Part shown: positions 6,062-13,208 of the stretch, one piece after another
Layout of the letters: the number at the start of each line of letters is the position of its first letter
How positions within the stretch are numbered: the first letter of the stretch is position 1
Source of the DNA: JALZVT01 sp964634815
Lineage (GTDB): Bacteria > Pseudomonadota > Gammaproteobacteria > Pseudomonadales > Azotimanducaceae
DNA: 18,448 nucleotides
Assembly: GCA_964634815.1 (NCBI GenBank)
Contig: CAZWMD010000076.1
Coordinates: 1 to 18,448, forward strand
Reading direction: 5' to 3'
Position numbers and translations under genes: made by a program
Notes under the pieces: model-generated
Told to the model about the DNA's origin: nothing
Databases searched by the model: none
The model's input: only the letters and a program-made list of their open reading frames with translations

Positions 6062-8527
6062 CTAGACCGGCACCGCCTGTTCGCCCATCACGGTCTTAAG
6101 ACCCAGGGTATCGCTCACTTCCTTGAGCGTAAAAGGCTTGTGTATGAATGCGCAGCGGGCAAGCAACGCTTCGGGCACGTCTTTATCGGTGTAGCCGCTA
6201 CAGAGCACAACTTTCAGATTTGGTCTGCGCTCCAGCAGCAGTTCGGCAAGCTCGGTGCCCGACATCACGGGCATGGTGATATCAAGCATTGCGTAGTCAA
6301 ATTCATGGTGCCCAAACAGGTAGAAGGCAGACTCCGCACTGTCTGCTTCCAGAACGTCGCAGTTCAGGTGCCTGAGCATTTCGGAGGCGATGGTTCTTAC
6401 CCCCGCTTCGTCATCGACAACCAGAACCCGTGGACGGCGAATACTGGCCTCGGCTGGTGATTCAAGGATGGGGTACTCAGCCGTTGGCGTTCGGGCCAGT
6501 AGTGGCAGGCAGATACGAAACTCCGTTCCCTGGCCCAGGGCACTCTCAACAAGTATGACGCCGCCATGATTTTTCACGATGCCGTGCACAGCAGCCATGC
6601 CCAGGCCCCGGCCTTCATCTTTGGTGGTGAAAAAAGGTTCGTAGATACGTTGTTTGGTTTCGCTGGACATGCCGCAACCGTCATCGCGAACGCTGATGCA
6701 GGCCATGCGCTCGGCCGGATCGATGAGCTGGTCGCCAATCAGCGCGCGTTCTTCGGCGCTGAGTAACAAGGTGGAGGTGCTTAGTCGCACTGCGCCGGAG
6801 TAGCCTTCCATCGCGTCAGCAGCGTTGCCCACCAGGTTGATGATTACTCGCGTGAGCTGACCACGATCAGCAGAAATTCGAATTTCATTGTCGAGGTCGA
6901 TGAGCAACGGCACACGTTTGCCGATGGTGACATCAACCAGTTCGGCGGTTGAGCGTACCAACTCGGTTAGATCAAGGGGCTTCTTTTCGATCAAGTGCTG
7001 GCCTGCGTAAGCCAGGAGGCTGGTGCACAATTCAGAAGCCCGTAATGCGGCCGTACGAATTTCACTGATATTTTGTAGCGCGCTTTGTTGCGACTGGTGA
7101 GCGTCTCGATCTGTGGCATCAACGAGATCGGCCTCCATGAGTTCTGCATAACCAAGTACAGACATGAGCAGGTTGTTGAAATCGTGGGCAACACCCCCGG
7201 CGAGCACGCCAAGCCCTTCCAGGGTTTTTTTCTCACTTAAACGATCATGCAGTTTTTCTCGTTCGGTGACATCGCGGTAGAGGCCCAGGGTTGATGCCGT
7301 GCTTTCAGGGGCCTGGGGATTCACGAGCCCCCAGATTTCGAGATGGGTTTCACCACCATCGAGGTTGGGCAGTCGCAGGATGAAGTTTAGTTCGGTAATT
7401 TTGCCTTCAAACAGATCCCTTATTTCGTGGGTTGAAATGGTGGTCATCTCTGGCCTGAGTGCCTCGCGCCACCCTTCAATATCGGTTGGGAGCGGAGCGA
7501 GTCTCAGCTCATCCAGTCCTGTTGCCTCGATATAAAGCTCGCCGTCTTTGTAACCGGTTTCAAACTGATGCAGCGAAGCGGCAGCCATGGCCATGGCTTT
7601 TGTTTGCTCAAGGGTTTCTAACCGGCGAGCTCTGAATTCTTCGTAGGTAATGTCTTCTACTCGAATCCAGGCTTCAATGGCATAGCCCTTATCGAACACA
7701 AAGGTGGGCTTGACTCTGTAGGTGAGAACATTGGGTTCTGTCCCCATTTCGACGAGGAGGGCCTTAGTGTCACCCAGATTAAGCATCTCGCCGTTTTCTG
7801 ATGAGGGAAAGGCATTTTCCAGCAATACCTTTGGCTGCGCACTTTCGAGTTCTGCAACCCTTTTATTCAGGATGGACTCGGGGGTGCCCTCAAACAGCGC
7901 AGCTGCAGACTCGGTGATATGAGTTACGGTGGCGCCAAAGTAGGCGATGCCTAACTGCTGGGCCGGCACCTGGGGTGGCAATGGTGTGGCAAAGGCAAGA
8001 CAGATCAGGGGTACGTTTTCTGTTCGAACAAAGGCTTCAATATGTCGCAGTGCGCGCTGTTCGGTTGCGTCCTGGACCACGGCGGGGGTGGCGTCAGTGA
8101 TTCGAGTCCAGCAGCCCACAACAACACCATCTGCTTTTATAGGGGTGGTTGACAGCATCAGTTGGAAATCTTTTCGCGCGCTTGCCGGCAGATGGGCAGC
8201 GAGCTGGATGTTATCTATGGTCTGCCCGGTTCTGGTGGACCAACGATGCTCGATGTCCTTGTCAAAGATTTTGGTTAGCTGATCCCACAGACTGTCCGGG
8301 GAGAGGTCTTTGCCGGGGGCAAGGTCGTGACGTTCCAGTAGCTGGTAGAAACTGGGGTTGGCATAAACAATGTCTGCTATGCCATCTACAGTGCCGGGGT
8401 AGCCCGCTTCGTTCGCCAGGGGTGGATCAAATCGTTCCACAAAGATGGCGTCGGGTGTGTTTTCAAACAGCGCCTCTAAAGCGGCTATGTTATTGAGGAA
8501 TTCGGAGGTTAGCGGCTGGCTAGGCAC
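6062..8527 (-). CDS. Cytoplasmic PAS-containing hybrid sensor histidine kinase
   Basis: An 821-residue hybrid kinase without membrane segments. The N-terminal 1-425 holds three PAS-like stretches (about 12-150, 165-295, 305-425, the last ending in the PAC-like LGLYRDVTEREKL). The H-box is GGVAHDFNNLL with phospho-acceptor His448, the HPK4 type of NtrB and CckA. The N-box is INLVGNAADAM (Asn568); G-boxes are DDGCGM (615-620) and GRGLGMAAV (639-647). A C-terminal receiver (700-815) has Asp705/706, phospho-acceptor Asp749 in MLDITMP, Ser777 and Lys797. Phosphate probably passes from His448 to Asp749 and on to an Hpt protein not in this window. The start is GTG 8527; an in-frame TAA directly precedes it, so no earlier start exists. 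No response regulator is adjacent, so it is an orphan. Divergent from the EthD gene with a shared dyad. Confidence 0.93.
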   Translation of the reverse strand: MPSQPLTSEFLNNIAALEALFENTPDAIFVERFDPPLANEAGYPGTVDGIADIVYANPSFYQLLERHDLAPGKDLSPDSLWDQLTKIFDKDIEHRWSTRTGQTIDNIQLAAHLPASARKDFQLMLSTTPIKADGVVVGCWTRITDATPAVVQDATEQRALRHIEAFVRTENVPLICLAFATPLPPQVPAQQLGIAYFGATVTHITESAAALFEGTPESILNKRVAELESAQPKVLLENAFPSSENGEMLNLGDTKALLVEMGTEPNVLTYRVKPTFVFDKGYAIEAWIRVEDITYEEFRARRLETLEQTKAMAMAAASLHQFETGYKDGELYIEATGLDELRLAPLPTDIEGWREALRPEMTTISTHEIRDLFEGKITELNFILRLPNLDGGETHLEIWGLVNPQAPESTASTLGLYRDVTEREKLHDRLSEKKTLEGLGVLAGGVAHDFNNLLMSVLGYAELMEADLVDATDRDAHQSQQSALQNISEIRTAALRASELCTSLLAYAGQHLIEKKPLDLTELVRSTAELVDVTIGKRVPLLIDLDNEIRISADRGQLTRVIINLVGNAADAMEGYSGAVRLSTSTLLLSAEERALIGDQLIDPAERMACISVRDDGCGMSSETKQRIYEPFFTTKDEGRGLGMAAVHGIVKNHGGVILVESALGQGTEFRICLPLLARTPTAEYPILESPAEASIRRPRVLVVDDEAGVRTIASEMLRHLNCDVLEADSAESAFYLFGHHEFDYAMLDITMPVMSGTELAELLLERRPNLKVVLCSGYTDKDVPEALLARCAFIHKPFTLKEVSDTLGLKTVMGEQAVPV

Positions 8528-8536
8528 TTACGCACT

Positions 8537-8567
8537 CGGTATAACCAAGGAAGCGGTTATCATACCG
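8537..8567. promoter_or_regulatory. Imperfect dyad between the hybrid kinase and the EthD gene
   Basis: In the 62-bp divergent spacer, CGGTATAACC (8537-8546) is mirrored by GGTTAT-cat-ACCG (8555-8567), with three inserted bases in the right arm. Two nested 6-bp pairs exist: ATAACC/GGTTAT and CGGTAT/ATACCG. Both arms contain -10-like TATACC or TATCAT on opposite strands, so the element may be overlapping divergent promoters, an operator, or both. Confidence 0.4.
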
Positions 8568-8589
8568 TCTCAACACGGAGATAGAACCA

Positions 8590-9369
8590 ATGATTCGAGT
8601 TACTTTTCTGCTGCGTCGCAAGGCGTCCCTTTCTGCGCAGGAGTTTGATGACTATTGGTGCAACGCTCATGGTCCATTGGTTGCCAGTGTGAGTAAGACT
8701 CTGAATATGTTGCGCTACGTCCAGGTTCGTACCCTGGACGACCCGGTGAACGCCGCCATGGCTCGAGCACGCGGCGGCATGGAGGGTGTGTGGGATGGGG
8801 TGGCGGAAGTCTGGTTTGAAAACCGCGCCGCGTTTGTGGCCTCGGGCGCCACTGAGGCGGGACGCCAGGCAGCAGCACTGTTGATTAAGGACGAGGCTGA
8901 GTTTATTGATCTGTCGCAGTCTACCTTGTGGTTGGGCTATGAGTACCCGCAGGTTAATGCCACGCCTGAAAACTTGCTGGCGAACGAACGCAACACTCTG
9001 GTGAAACTCTACTTCCCTCTGCGCGCCGGGGCTGGCCATAGCGATGTTAGCGCCCAACATTACTGGCGTACCACGCACGGGCCGATCATTCGCCGTCAGG
9101 CCCAGGGGTCTGGCATTGAGCGTTATGTGCAGGTTCATCGCGCGTTAGATGACGAACTCTGTGCGCCTATGCGTGAGTCAAGAGGCTGCCAGGTTGAGCC
9201 CTATCTGGGCCACGCCGAACTCTGGTTTGATCGAGCTGCGCTACAGATGACCACACCCGAGCGAGCAGCGTCTGGCCAACGAGCCATTGAGGATGAAAGC
9301 ACCTTCATCGATTTCTCGCGCTCTGCAATATGGTTGGCCAAGGAACGGAGTTTTTTTGATCACCGTTAG
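8590..9369 (+). CDS. Tandem EthD-domain protein
   Basis: A 259-residue protein made of two EthD (dimeric alpha-beta barrel) domains. Domain 1 covers about 1-116, with the sequences EFDDYWCNAHGPL and LRYVQV; domain 2 covers about 134-250, with the sequences SAQHYWRTTHGPI and IERYVQV. Each copy carries the conserved YWxxxHGP core and ends in a matching segment, FIDLSQSTLWL and FIDFSRSAIWL. Single EthD domains form ferredoxin-like dimers that often bind small aromatic or hydrophobic ligands, and the name comes from an ether-degradation cluster; catalytic function is generally unproven. Here a gene duplication has fused the dimer into one chain. GGAG at 8577-8580 sits 9 bp before the ATG. Its stop overlaps the convergent glycosyltransferase stop by 4 bp. 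Stand-alone unit facing the hybrid kinase. Confidence 0.88.
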   Translation: MIRVTFLLRRKASLSAQEFDDYWCNAHGPLVASVSKTLNMLRYVQVRTLDDPVNAAMARARGGMEGVWDGVAEVWFENRAAFVASGATEAGRQAAALLIKDEAEFIDLSQSTLWLGYEYPQVNATPENLLANERNTLVKLYFPLRAGAGHSDVSAQHYWRTTHGPIIRRQAQGSGIERYVQVHRALDDELCAPMRESRGCQVEPYLGHAELWFDRAALQMTTPERAASGQRAIEDESTFIDFSRSAIWLAKERSFFDHR

Positions 9370-10568
9370 GGAGTAAGCAGAGAGCGCAACCGGTTGGCCC
9401 TGGCGGCCCAGGTTTCTGCGCGCATGGGCTCGGCGATGCTGGCGCGATCAACCGGCAGTTCTGCCAGGCGGGCTCGCAATGCGTTGATATAAGTGTCGGT
9501 ATCATCAGCAATACTCACCGCACCCTGGATATCAACGAGGCCAGGCTGGTTTGTCGCCACTACAGCCCGTCCGGCTGCCAGGTATTCACGAACCTTGGTT
9601 GGGTTGGCGTAGTGGTTTCTCTGAGTCATGGCATAGGGCAGGGTGCACAGGCTCATGCGCGCAAGCTGTACAGGCAGAGCTTCCTGAGGCACCGCGCCCA
9701 GATACTCAATGTTGGGCGCCGCAGGCAGGCTAACGCCCTGTTCCACCGGCCCGACAAACAGGAATTTTGTCTCGGGTAGCGCGGCGGCTGAGGCAGCAAT
9801 CAATTCAAAATCGATGTGTTCACCCAACAACCCAATAAAGCCAATCACCGGGTCAACAGCCTCTCCCTCATGGTTCTCATGGCCCTCGTGGCGAAGGGTA
9901 CTGTTGAAGCGCTCAAAATCAACGCCATGAGGCAGGTAATGCACATTGCGGTGGTGTTTTGCCAGGTCCTCAGCAAGGGGTTGGGATGTGGCAACCACGG
10001 TATCTACCCGCTCCAGCAGCTCGCGTTCAAAACGCTCAACCAGAGTTGGATTCAAACCGGCGATATGCGCGTATTTATCGGCGCAGTAGTACAGGCTTTG
10101 CGTGGGCGCCAGGGTATCCAGCAGGTAGTAACTGGCGGGGTTGGCGGTGACCACCGCATAGGGCGTGTTTTGCAAGTGGGCTAACTGTGCAAACTGACGC
10201 TTAAAGAGCGTCTTGTTGGCGGTGCGGATCATTGCGTAGCGATGCAGGGGCACGATCCAGGGTGACAACAGATGATTGGGGTCGCTTGTCTCCTCAACCG
10301 GGGCAGGCTCATCGGTTGGCGGCTGGGTCTGTCCCAGTGCCCGCTTTACCTTGCCAACGACCCTTGCCATATCAGCGCGCGACAGGCTCGGCTCACGCAG
10401 GCCAATGGAGTTAATCCAGGTCACGTTGAAGTCGTCGAACAGCTCTCGTGCCAGGTACTGGGCGGTGCTTGGATGGCGCCCCCAGTCCTCGCCAAAAAAT
10501 ACCAGCTCGCCTGTAGCGGCCTGGGCATTGGTGGTATCTGGCGGGGGTGTAAGGTTTGACTGGGTCAT
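9366..10568 (-). CDS. GT4-like (GT-B fold) glycosyltransferase
   Basis: A 400-residue cytoplasmic GT-B protein. The N-terminal half (about 20-200) starts with the strand ELVFFGEDWGRHPS and has the mid-segment LYYCADKYAHIAG. The C-terminal donor domain (about 238-400) begins with VDPVIGFIGLLGEH and contains FLFVGPV, IEYLGAVP and the family block NPTKVREYLAAGRAVVATN, with Glu328 in the usual nucleotide-ribose position. It probably transfers a sugar during exopolysaccharide or lipid-linked glycan assembly; donor and acceptor cannot be told. The linker between the domains carries an odd HEGHENHEG insertion (227-235) from a 9-bp repeat. There is no Shine-Dalgarno, and a -10-like TATAGT lies only 10 bp upstream, so the mRNA may be leaderless. 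It is divergent from the MBOAT gene, suggesting a shared glycan task. Stop overlaps the EthD stop by 4 bp. Confidence 0.87.
   Translation of the reverse strand: MTQSNLTPPPDTTNAQAATGELVFFGEDWGRHPSTAQYLARELFDDFNVTWINSIGLREPSLSRADMARVVGKVKRALGQTQPPTDEPAPVEETSDPNHLLSPWIVPLHRYAMIRTANKTLFKRQFAQLAHLQNTPYAVVTANPASYYLLDTLAPTQSLYYCADKYAHIAGLNPTLVERFERELLERVDTVVATSQPLAEDLAKHHRNVHYLPHGVDFERFNSTLRHEGHENHEGEAVDPVIGFIGLLGEHIDFELIAASAAALPETKFLFVGPVEQGVSLPAAPNIEYLGAVPQEALPVQLARMSLCTLPYAMTQRNHYANPTKVREYLAAGRAVVATNQPGLVDIQGAVSIADDTDTYINALRARLAELPVDRASIAEPMRAETWAARANRLRSLLTP
9864..9890 (-). repeat. Three in-frame 9-bp imperfect repeats (HEG-HEN-HEG)
   Basis: On the minus strand the units CACGAGGGC, CATGAGAAC and CATGAGGGA follow each other with an exact 9-bp period and encode His-Glu-Gly, His-Glu-Asn, His-Glu-Gly. 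They fall in the linker between the two domains of the glycosyltransferase, a place that tolerates insertion. The unit resembles the CACGAAGG-type short-period repeats found dispersed in many bacterial genomes; that link is from memory and not tested. Confidence 0.6.
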
Positions 10569-10578
10569 AGCGCGGCGA

Positions 10579-10584
10579 ACTATA
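10579..10584 (-). promoter_or_regulatory. Extended -10 candidate for the glycosyltransferase
   Basis: On the minus strand TGC-TATAGT forms an extended -10 with only 10 bases between it and the ATG (10568). If used, transcription would start about 3-4 bases before or at the start codon, giving a leaderless message, which fits the missing Shine-Dalgarno. No good -35 is seen 17 bp upstream. Confidence 0.35.
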
Positions 10585-10718
10585 GCAACTCCCGGGTCAA
10601 CTAAGCGGCCGCGGTGCTGGCTAAACTGTGGTTCAGTTCACGGGGCGGCCACTTGTTACATATCTGCTACAAACCCCGGTAGAGGCTGTGAATGTCTGCC
10701 TAGGTTTTGTCTCGCGTT

Positions 10719-10727
10719 TGCTATACC
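10719..10727 (+). promoter_or_regulatory. Extended -10 candidate for the MBOAT-SGNH operon
   Basis: TGC-TATACC is an extended -10 element ending 28 bp before the MBOAT start, implying a leader of roughly 20 nt. No recognisable -35 is seen at 16-18 bp, which extended -10 promoters can do without. The rest of the 187-bp divergent spacer holds a NotI-like GCGGCCGC at about 10605-10612 and a loose dyad TTGT...ACAA at 10653-10672; nothing else stands out. Confidence 0.35.
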
Positions 10728-10755
10728 TTTCGCGCTGGTCCAGGCGCCCTGCGTA

Positions 10756-12141
10756 ATGATATTTAACTCTTTTGAATTTGCGATTTTCTTCCCGGTGGTG
10801 TTCGGCATCTACTGGATGCTGCGGCTGCGCGCGCAAAATATCTTCCTGTTGCTGGCAAGCTATCTGTTTTATGGCTTCTGGGACTGGCGTTTTTTATCGC
10901 TGATCCTGTTCTCTACCGTTGTTGACTACATCGTTGCGCAGAAAATCCACGCAAGCGATGTGCAGAGTGTGCGTAAGCGCTGGGTGACGCTGAGTCTGGT
11001 CACCAACCTGGGCCTGCTGGCGGTCTTCAAGTACTTCAACTTCTTTCTTGACAGTTTTGTTGATGTTATGGCGGCGGTCGGCATGCAGGCGAACGTGCCG
11101 TCATTGCAAATCATTCTGCCGGTGGGTATCTCCTTCTATACCTTCCAAACCCTCTCTTACACCATTGATGTGTACCGCAAGGACAACAAGCCAGTAACCA
11201 ATCTGGTAGATTTTGCAGTCTATGTGGCGTACTTCCCGCAGTTGGTTGCAGGCCCAATTGAACGCTCAACAAACCTGATCCCGCAGCTGTCGAGTGCGCG
11301 CAAATTTGATCTGCAGCAGGTCTATAGCGGCGCGACGCTTACGCTGATTGGTTTCTTCAAGAAGGTCTTTGTTGCCGACAATCTGGCGCCGCATGTAGAT
11401 GCCATCTTTGCAAGCTCTGACCCCGGGTTCTGGACGGTGGTGGCAGGTGGCTACCTGTTTGCCTTTCAGATCTATGCTGACTTTTCCGGTTACACCGACA
11501 TTGCGCGCGGTATCTCACGGATGATGGGCATTGAGCTGCGCCTTAACTTTCTGTTTCCCTACGCCTCCAACAGCCCCCAGGAATTCTGGCGCCGCTGGCA
11601 TATCAGTCTCTCCAGCTGGCTGAAGGACTATCTGTACATTTCCCTGGGCGGTAATCGTCAGGGGCCGGTACGCACCTACGCCAACCTGATGACAACCATG
11701 GTGCTGGGTGGCCTGTGGCATGGCGCGGCCTGGAATTATGTCCTCTGGGGCTTCTTTCAGGGCAGCTGCCTGTGTGTGCATCGCTGGTGGATCGCTCACA
11801 TCAAGCCCATGTTTGCACCGGGCTTTTTAGTTCACGTATTCAAAGTACTTTTGTACTTTCAGTTCACCTGCTACGGCTGGATATTGTTTCGCGCCACAAG
11901 CCTCACCCAGGTCGGCGAGATGACCGGTGGCCTGTTCCAGAGTGAAGCCTTTAACGCAGAACTCTTTGTGCCGTTGCTGCAGTACGCCTTGCCTATGTTG
12001 CTCATCGAGTGGTTGTACACCCGCGAGAAGTTGCCGGCCAGCATTGGCCCGATGATTCGCACCGGTGTGTACGCTATGGCGTTCTATTTGTTTGTATTCC
12101 ACGGTGAAGTGTCTGAAAGCTTCATCTACTTCCAGTTTTAG
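10756..12141 (+). CDS. MBOAT family O-acyltransferase (AlgI/DltB-like)
   Basis: A 461-residue polytopic inner-membrane protein. Core motifs are FPQLVAGPIER (160-170), IYADFSGYTDIARG (239-252), FWRRWHISLSSWL (277-289, His282) and LGGLWHGAAWNYVLWG (317-332), whose His322 is the MBOAT catalytic histidine. The family moves acyl groups, commonly acetyl, across the membrane onto extracytoplasmic sugars or polymers such as alginate or teichoic acids. The frame is open far upstream (to 10276), but the start at 10756, giving MIFNSFEFAIFFP, is where AlgI-like proteins begin. No Shine-Dalgarno is visible there, in contrast with the strong one of the next gene. It is followed after 14 bp by the SGNH partner and lies divergent to a glycosyltransferase, so O-acylation of a surface glycan is the likely job. 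No alginate genes are present, so the substrate is open. Confidence 0.93.
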   Translation: MIFNSFEFAIFFPVVFGIYWMLRLRAQNIFLLLASYLFYGFWDWRFLSLILFSTVVDYIVAQKIHASDVQSVRKRWVTLSLVTNLGLLAVFKYFNFFLDSFVDVMAAVGMQANVPSLQIILPVGISFYTFQTLSYTIDVYRKDNKPVTNLVDFAVYVAYFPQLVAGPIERSTNLIPQLSSARKFDLQQVYSGATLTLIGFFKKVFVADNLAPHVDAIFASSDPGFWTVVAGGYLFAFQIYADFSGYTDIARGISRMMGIELRLNFLFPYASNSPQEFWRRWHISLSSWLKDYLYISLGGNRQGPVRTYANLMTTMVLGGLWHGAAWNYVLWGFFQGSCLCVHRWWIAHIKPMFAPGFLVHVFKVLLYFQFTCYGWILFRATSLTQVGEMTGGLFQSEAFNAELFVPLLQYALPMLLIEWLYTREKLPASIGPMIRTGVYAMAFYLFVFHGEVSESFIYFQF

Positions 12142-12144
12142 TTC

Positions 12145-12150
12145 GGGAGG
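12145..12150 (+). promoter_or_regulatory. Strong ribosome binding site of the SGNH gene
   Basis: GGGAGG lies 5 bases before ATG 12156, in the 14-bp gap after the MBOAT stop. It fixes the start and suggests that the second cistron is translated well independently of the first. Confidence 0.7.
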
Positions 12151-12155
12151 GTGAA

Positions 12156-13208
12156 ATGATTAAAATACTCCTGAAGCTTGCCTGTTTTGGCCTGGTTTTT
12201 GTGGTCTTGCTTGAGCTGATTGCCCGGGCCGAAGACAGCATTCGATTTGATGCGCCGTTCTGGGGGCACTATCACCTGGAGGGCATTCGTGCGACAGATG
12301 ATCGCGGCACGTCTCGCTGTGCCGCCAATGCCCGCTACAAGCATTTTGAGTTGGGTGAACACGGCTTTCGTCTCACCCCACGAGTTACCCAGGCAGATCA
12401 AACGCTGGTGTGGCTCGGCGCATCTGAAGCCTTTGGGCTTTATGAGTCACCCGGTCAGGACATTGCAAACCAGCTCGAACAAAGGTTTGCCGATAACGGC
12501 GCTTCCATCAATGTGGTGAACGCCTCCTGTTTTGGCCTGAACCTCACGCGACTAACGCGGCTGGTGCAGGACCCGGTGCAATCGCTCACCCCGGACATGC
12601 TGGTGTTGTACCCCACGCCGCACTTCTATCTGGATCTGATTGAGGTTGCTGCTGACAAGCCGAAGGCACAACAAGCAGATCGGGCAGAACCCTTTGTCTC
12701 ACGCCTGGCCTTTAAGAGTCGTGATGTACTCAAGTCGTTTTTGCCCACAAAACTGCAGGACTGGATTCGCGAGTATCAAGGCAGTCGTGCACTGGGTAAC
12801 GCGGGCGATCAAGACCTGTGGAACGCCCCGCCTGAGGATCGCCTGGCGCTGTTTGAAGCCCATCTGCGCGAGTTGATTAGTGCAGCCAAGGCAACCGGTG
12901 CCCGGGTGGCCGTTGCCACCCACGCCAACGCCTTTCACAGGCAGGCAGAAGTGAACGCCTCACTTCTGCAGGCCTGGCAGAAGTTTTACCCCCGAGCGAA
13001 CGACACCGTGCTGATTGAGTTTGATGCGGCAGCCAATGCGCTGGTGCGAGGGCTGGCACAAGAGTATGCAGTAGAGGTAGTAGACATCGCCGAGCGCGTA
13101 GCCGGTGACCCCAATGACTTTGCAGACTTCTCACACTTCACCGACAGCGGTGCCGCCAAGGTGGCTGCAGAGCTTGAAGCCTGGGCTACTCTGTCAGGCC
13201 GTCGTTAA
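12156..13208 (+). CDS. Membrane-anchored SGNH/GDSL-fold protein, MBOAT partner
   Basis: A 350-residue protein with an N-terminal hydrophobic segment (about 3-23, preceded by Lys3 and Lys7) that should anchor it in the inner membrane with the rest in the periplasm. The SGNH core is recognisable: TLVWLGASEAFG with nucleophile Ser90 (block I), NVVNASCFGLNL (block II) and DFSHFTDSGAAKVA with Asp324 and His327 (block V). The usual block III G-x-N-D is not seen; the matching strand reads LVLYPTPHFYLD. MBOAT proteins often work with such periplasmic SGNH proteins, which pass the acyl group to the glycan. The Ser-first, Asp/His-last order is classical SGNH and unlike AlgJ/AlgX, where Asp-x-His comes first. 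Its end overlaps the convergent putA end by 15 bp. Confidence 0.82.
   Translation: MIKILLKLACFGLVFVVLLELIARAEDSIRFDAPFWGHYHLEGIRATDDRGTSRCAANARYKHFELGEHGFRLTPRVTQADQTLVWLGASEAFGLYESPGQDIANQLEQRFADNGASINVVNASCFGLNLTRLTRLVQDPVQSLTPDMLVLYPTPHFYLDLIEVAADKPKAQQADRAEPFVSRLAFKSRDVLKSFLPTKLQDWIREYQGSRALGNAGDQDLWNAPPEDRLALFEAHLRELISAAKATGARVAVATHANAFHRQAEVNASLLQAWQKFYPRANDTVLIEFDAAANALVRGLAQEYAVEVVDIAERVAGDPNDFADFSHFTDSGAAKVAAELEAWATLSGRR

Noticed and set aside
8560..9138. A 192-codon minus-strand frame opposite the EthD gene
   Set aside because: Shadow of the tandem EthD gene; no domain pattern and no ribosome site.
10605..10650. Repeated GCGGCC blocks and a 5-bp AACTG/CAGTT pair in the divergent spacer
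   Set aside because: Arms are too short and the GC-rich blocks too common in this DNA to support a specific site.
10276..10755. A 160-codon N-terminal extension of the MBOAT frame
   Set aside because: It is antisense to the glycosyltransferase and then crosses the divergent spacer; MBOAT proteins begin with the MIFNSFEF-type segment at 10756.
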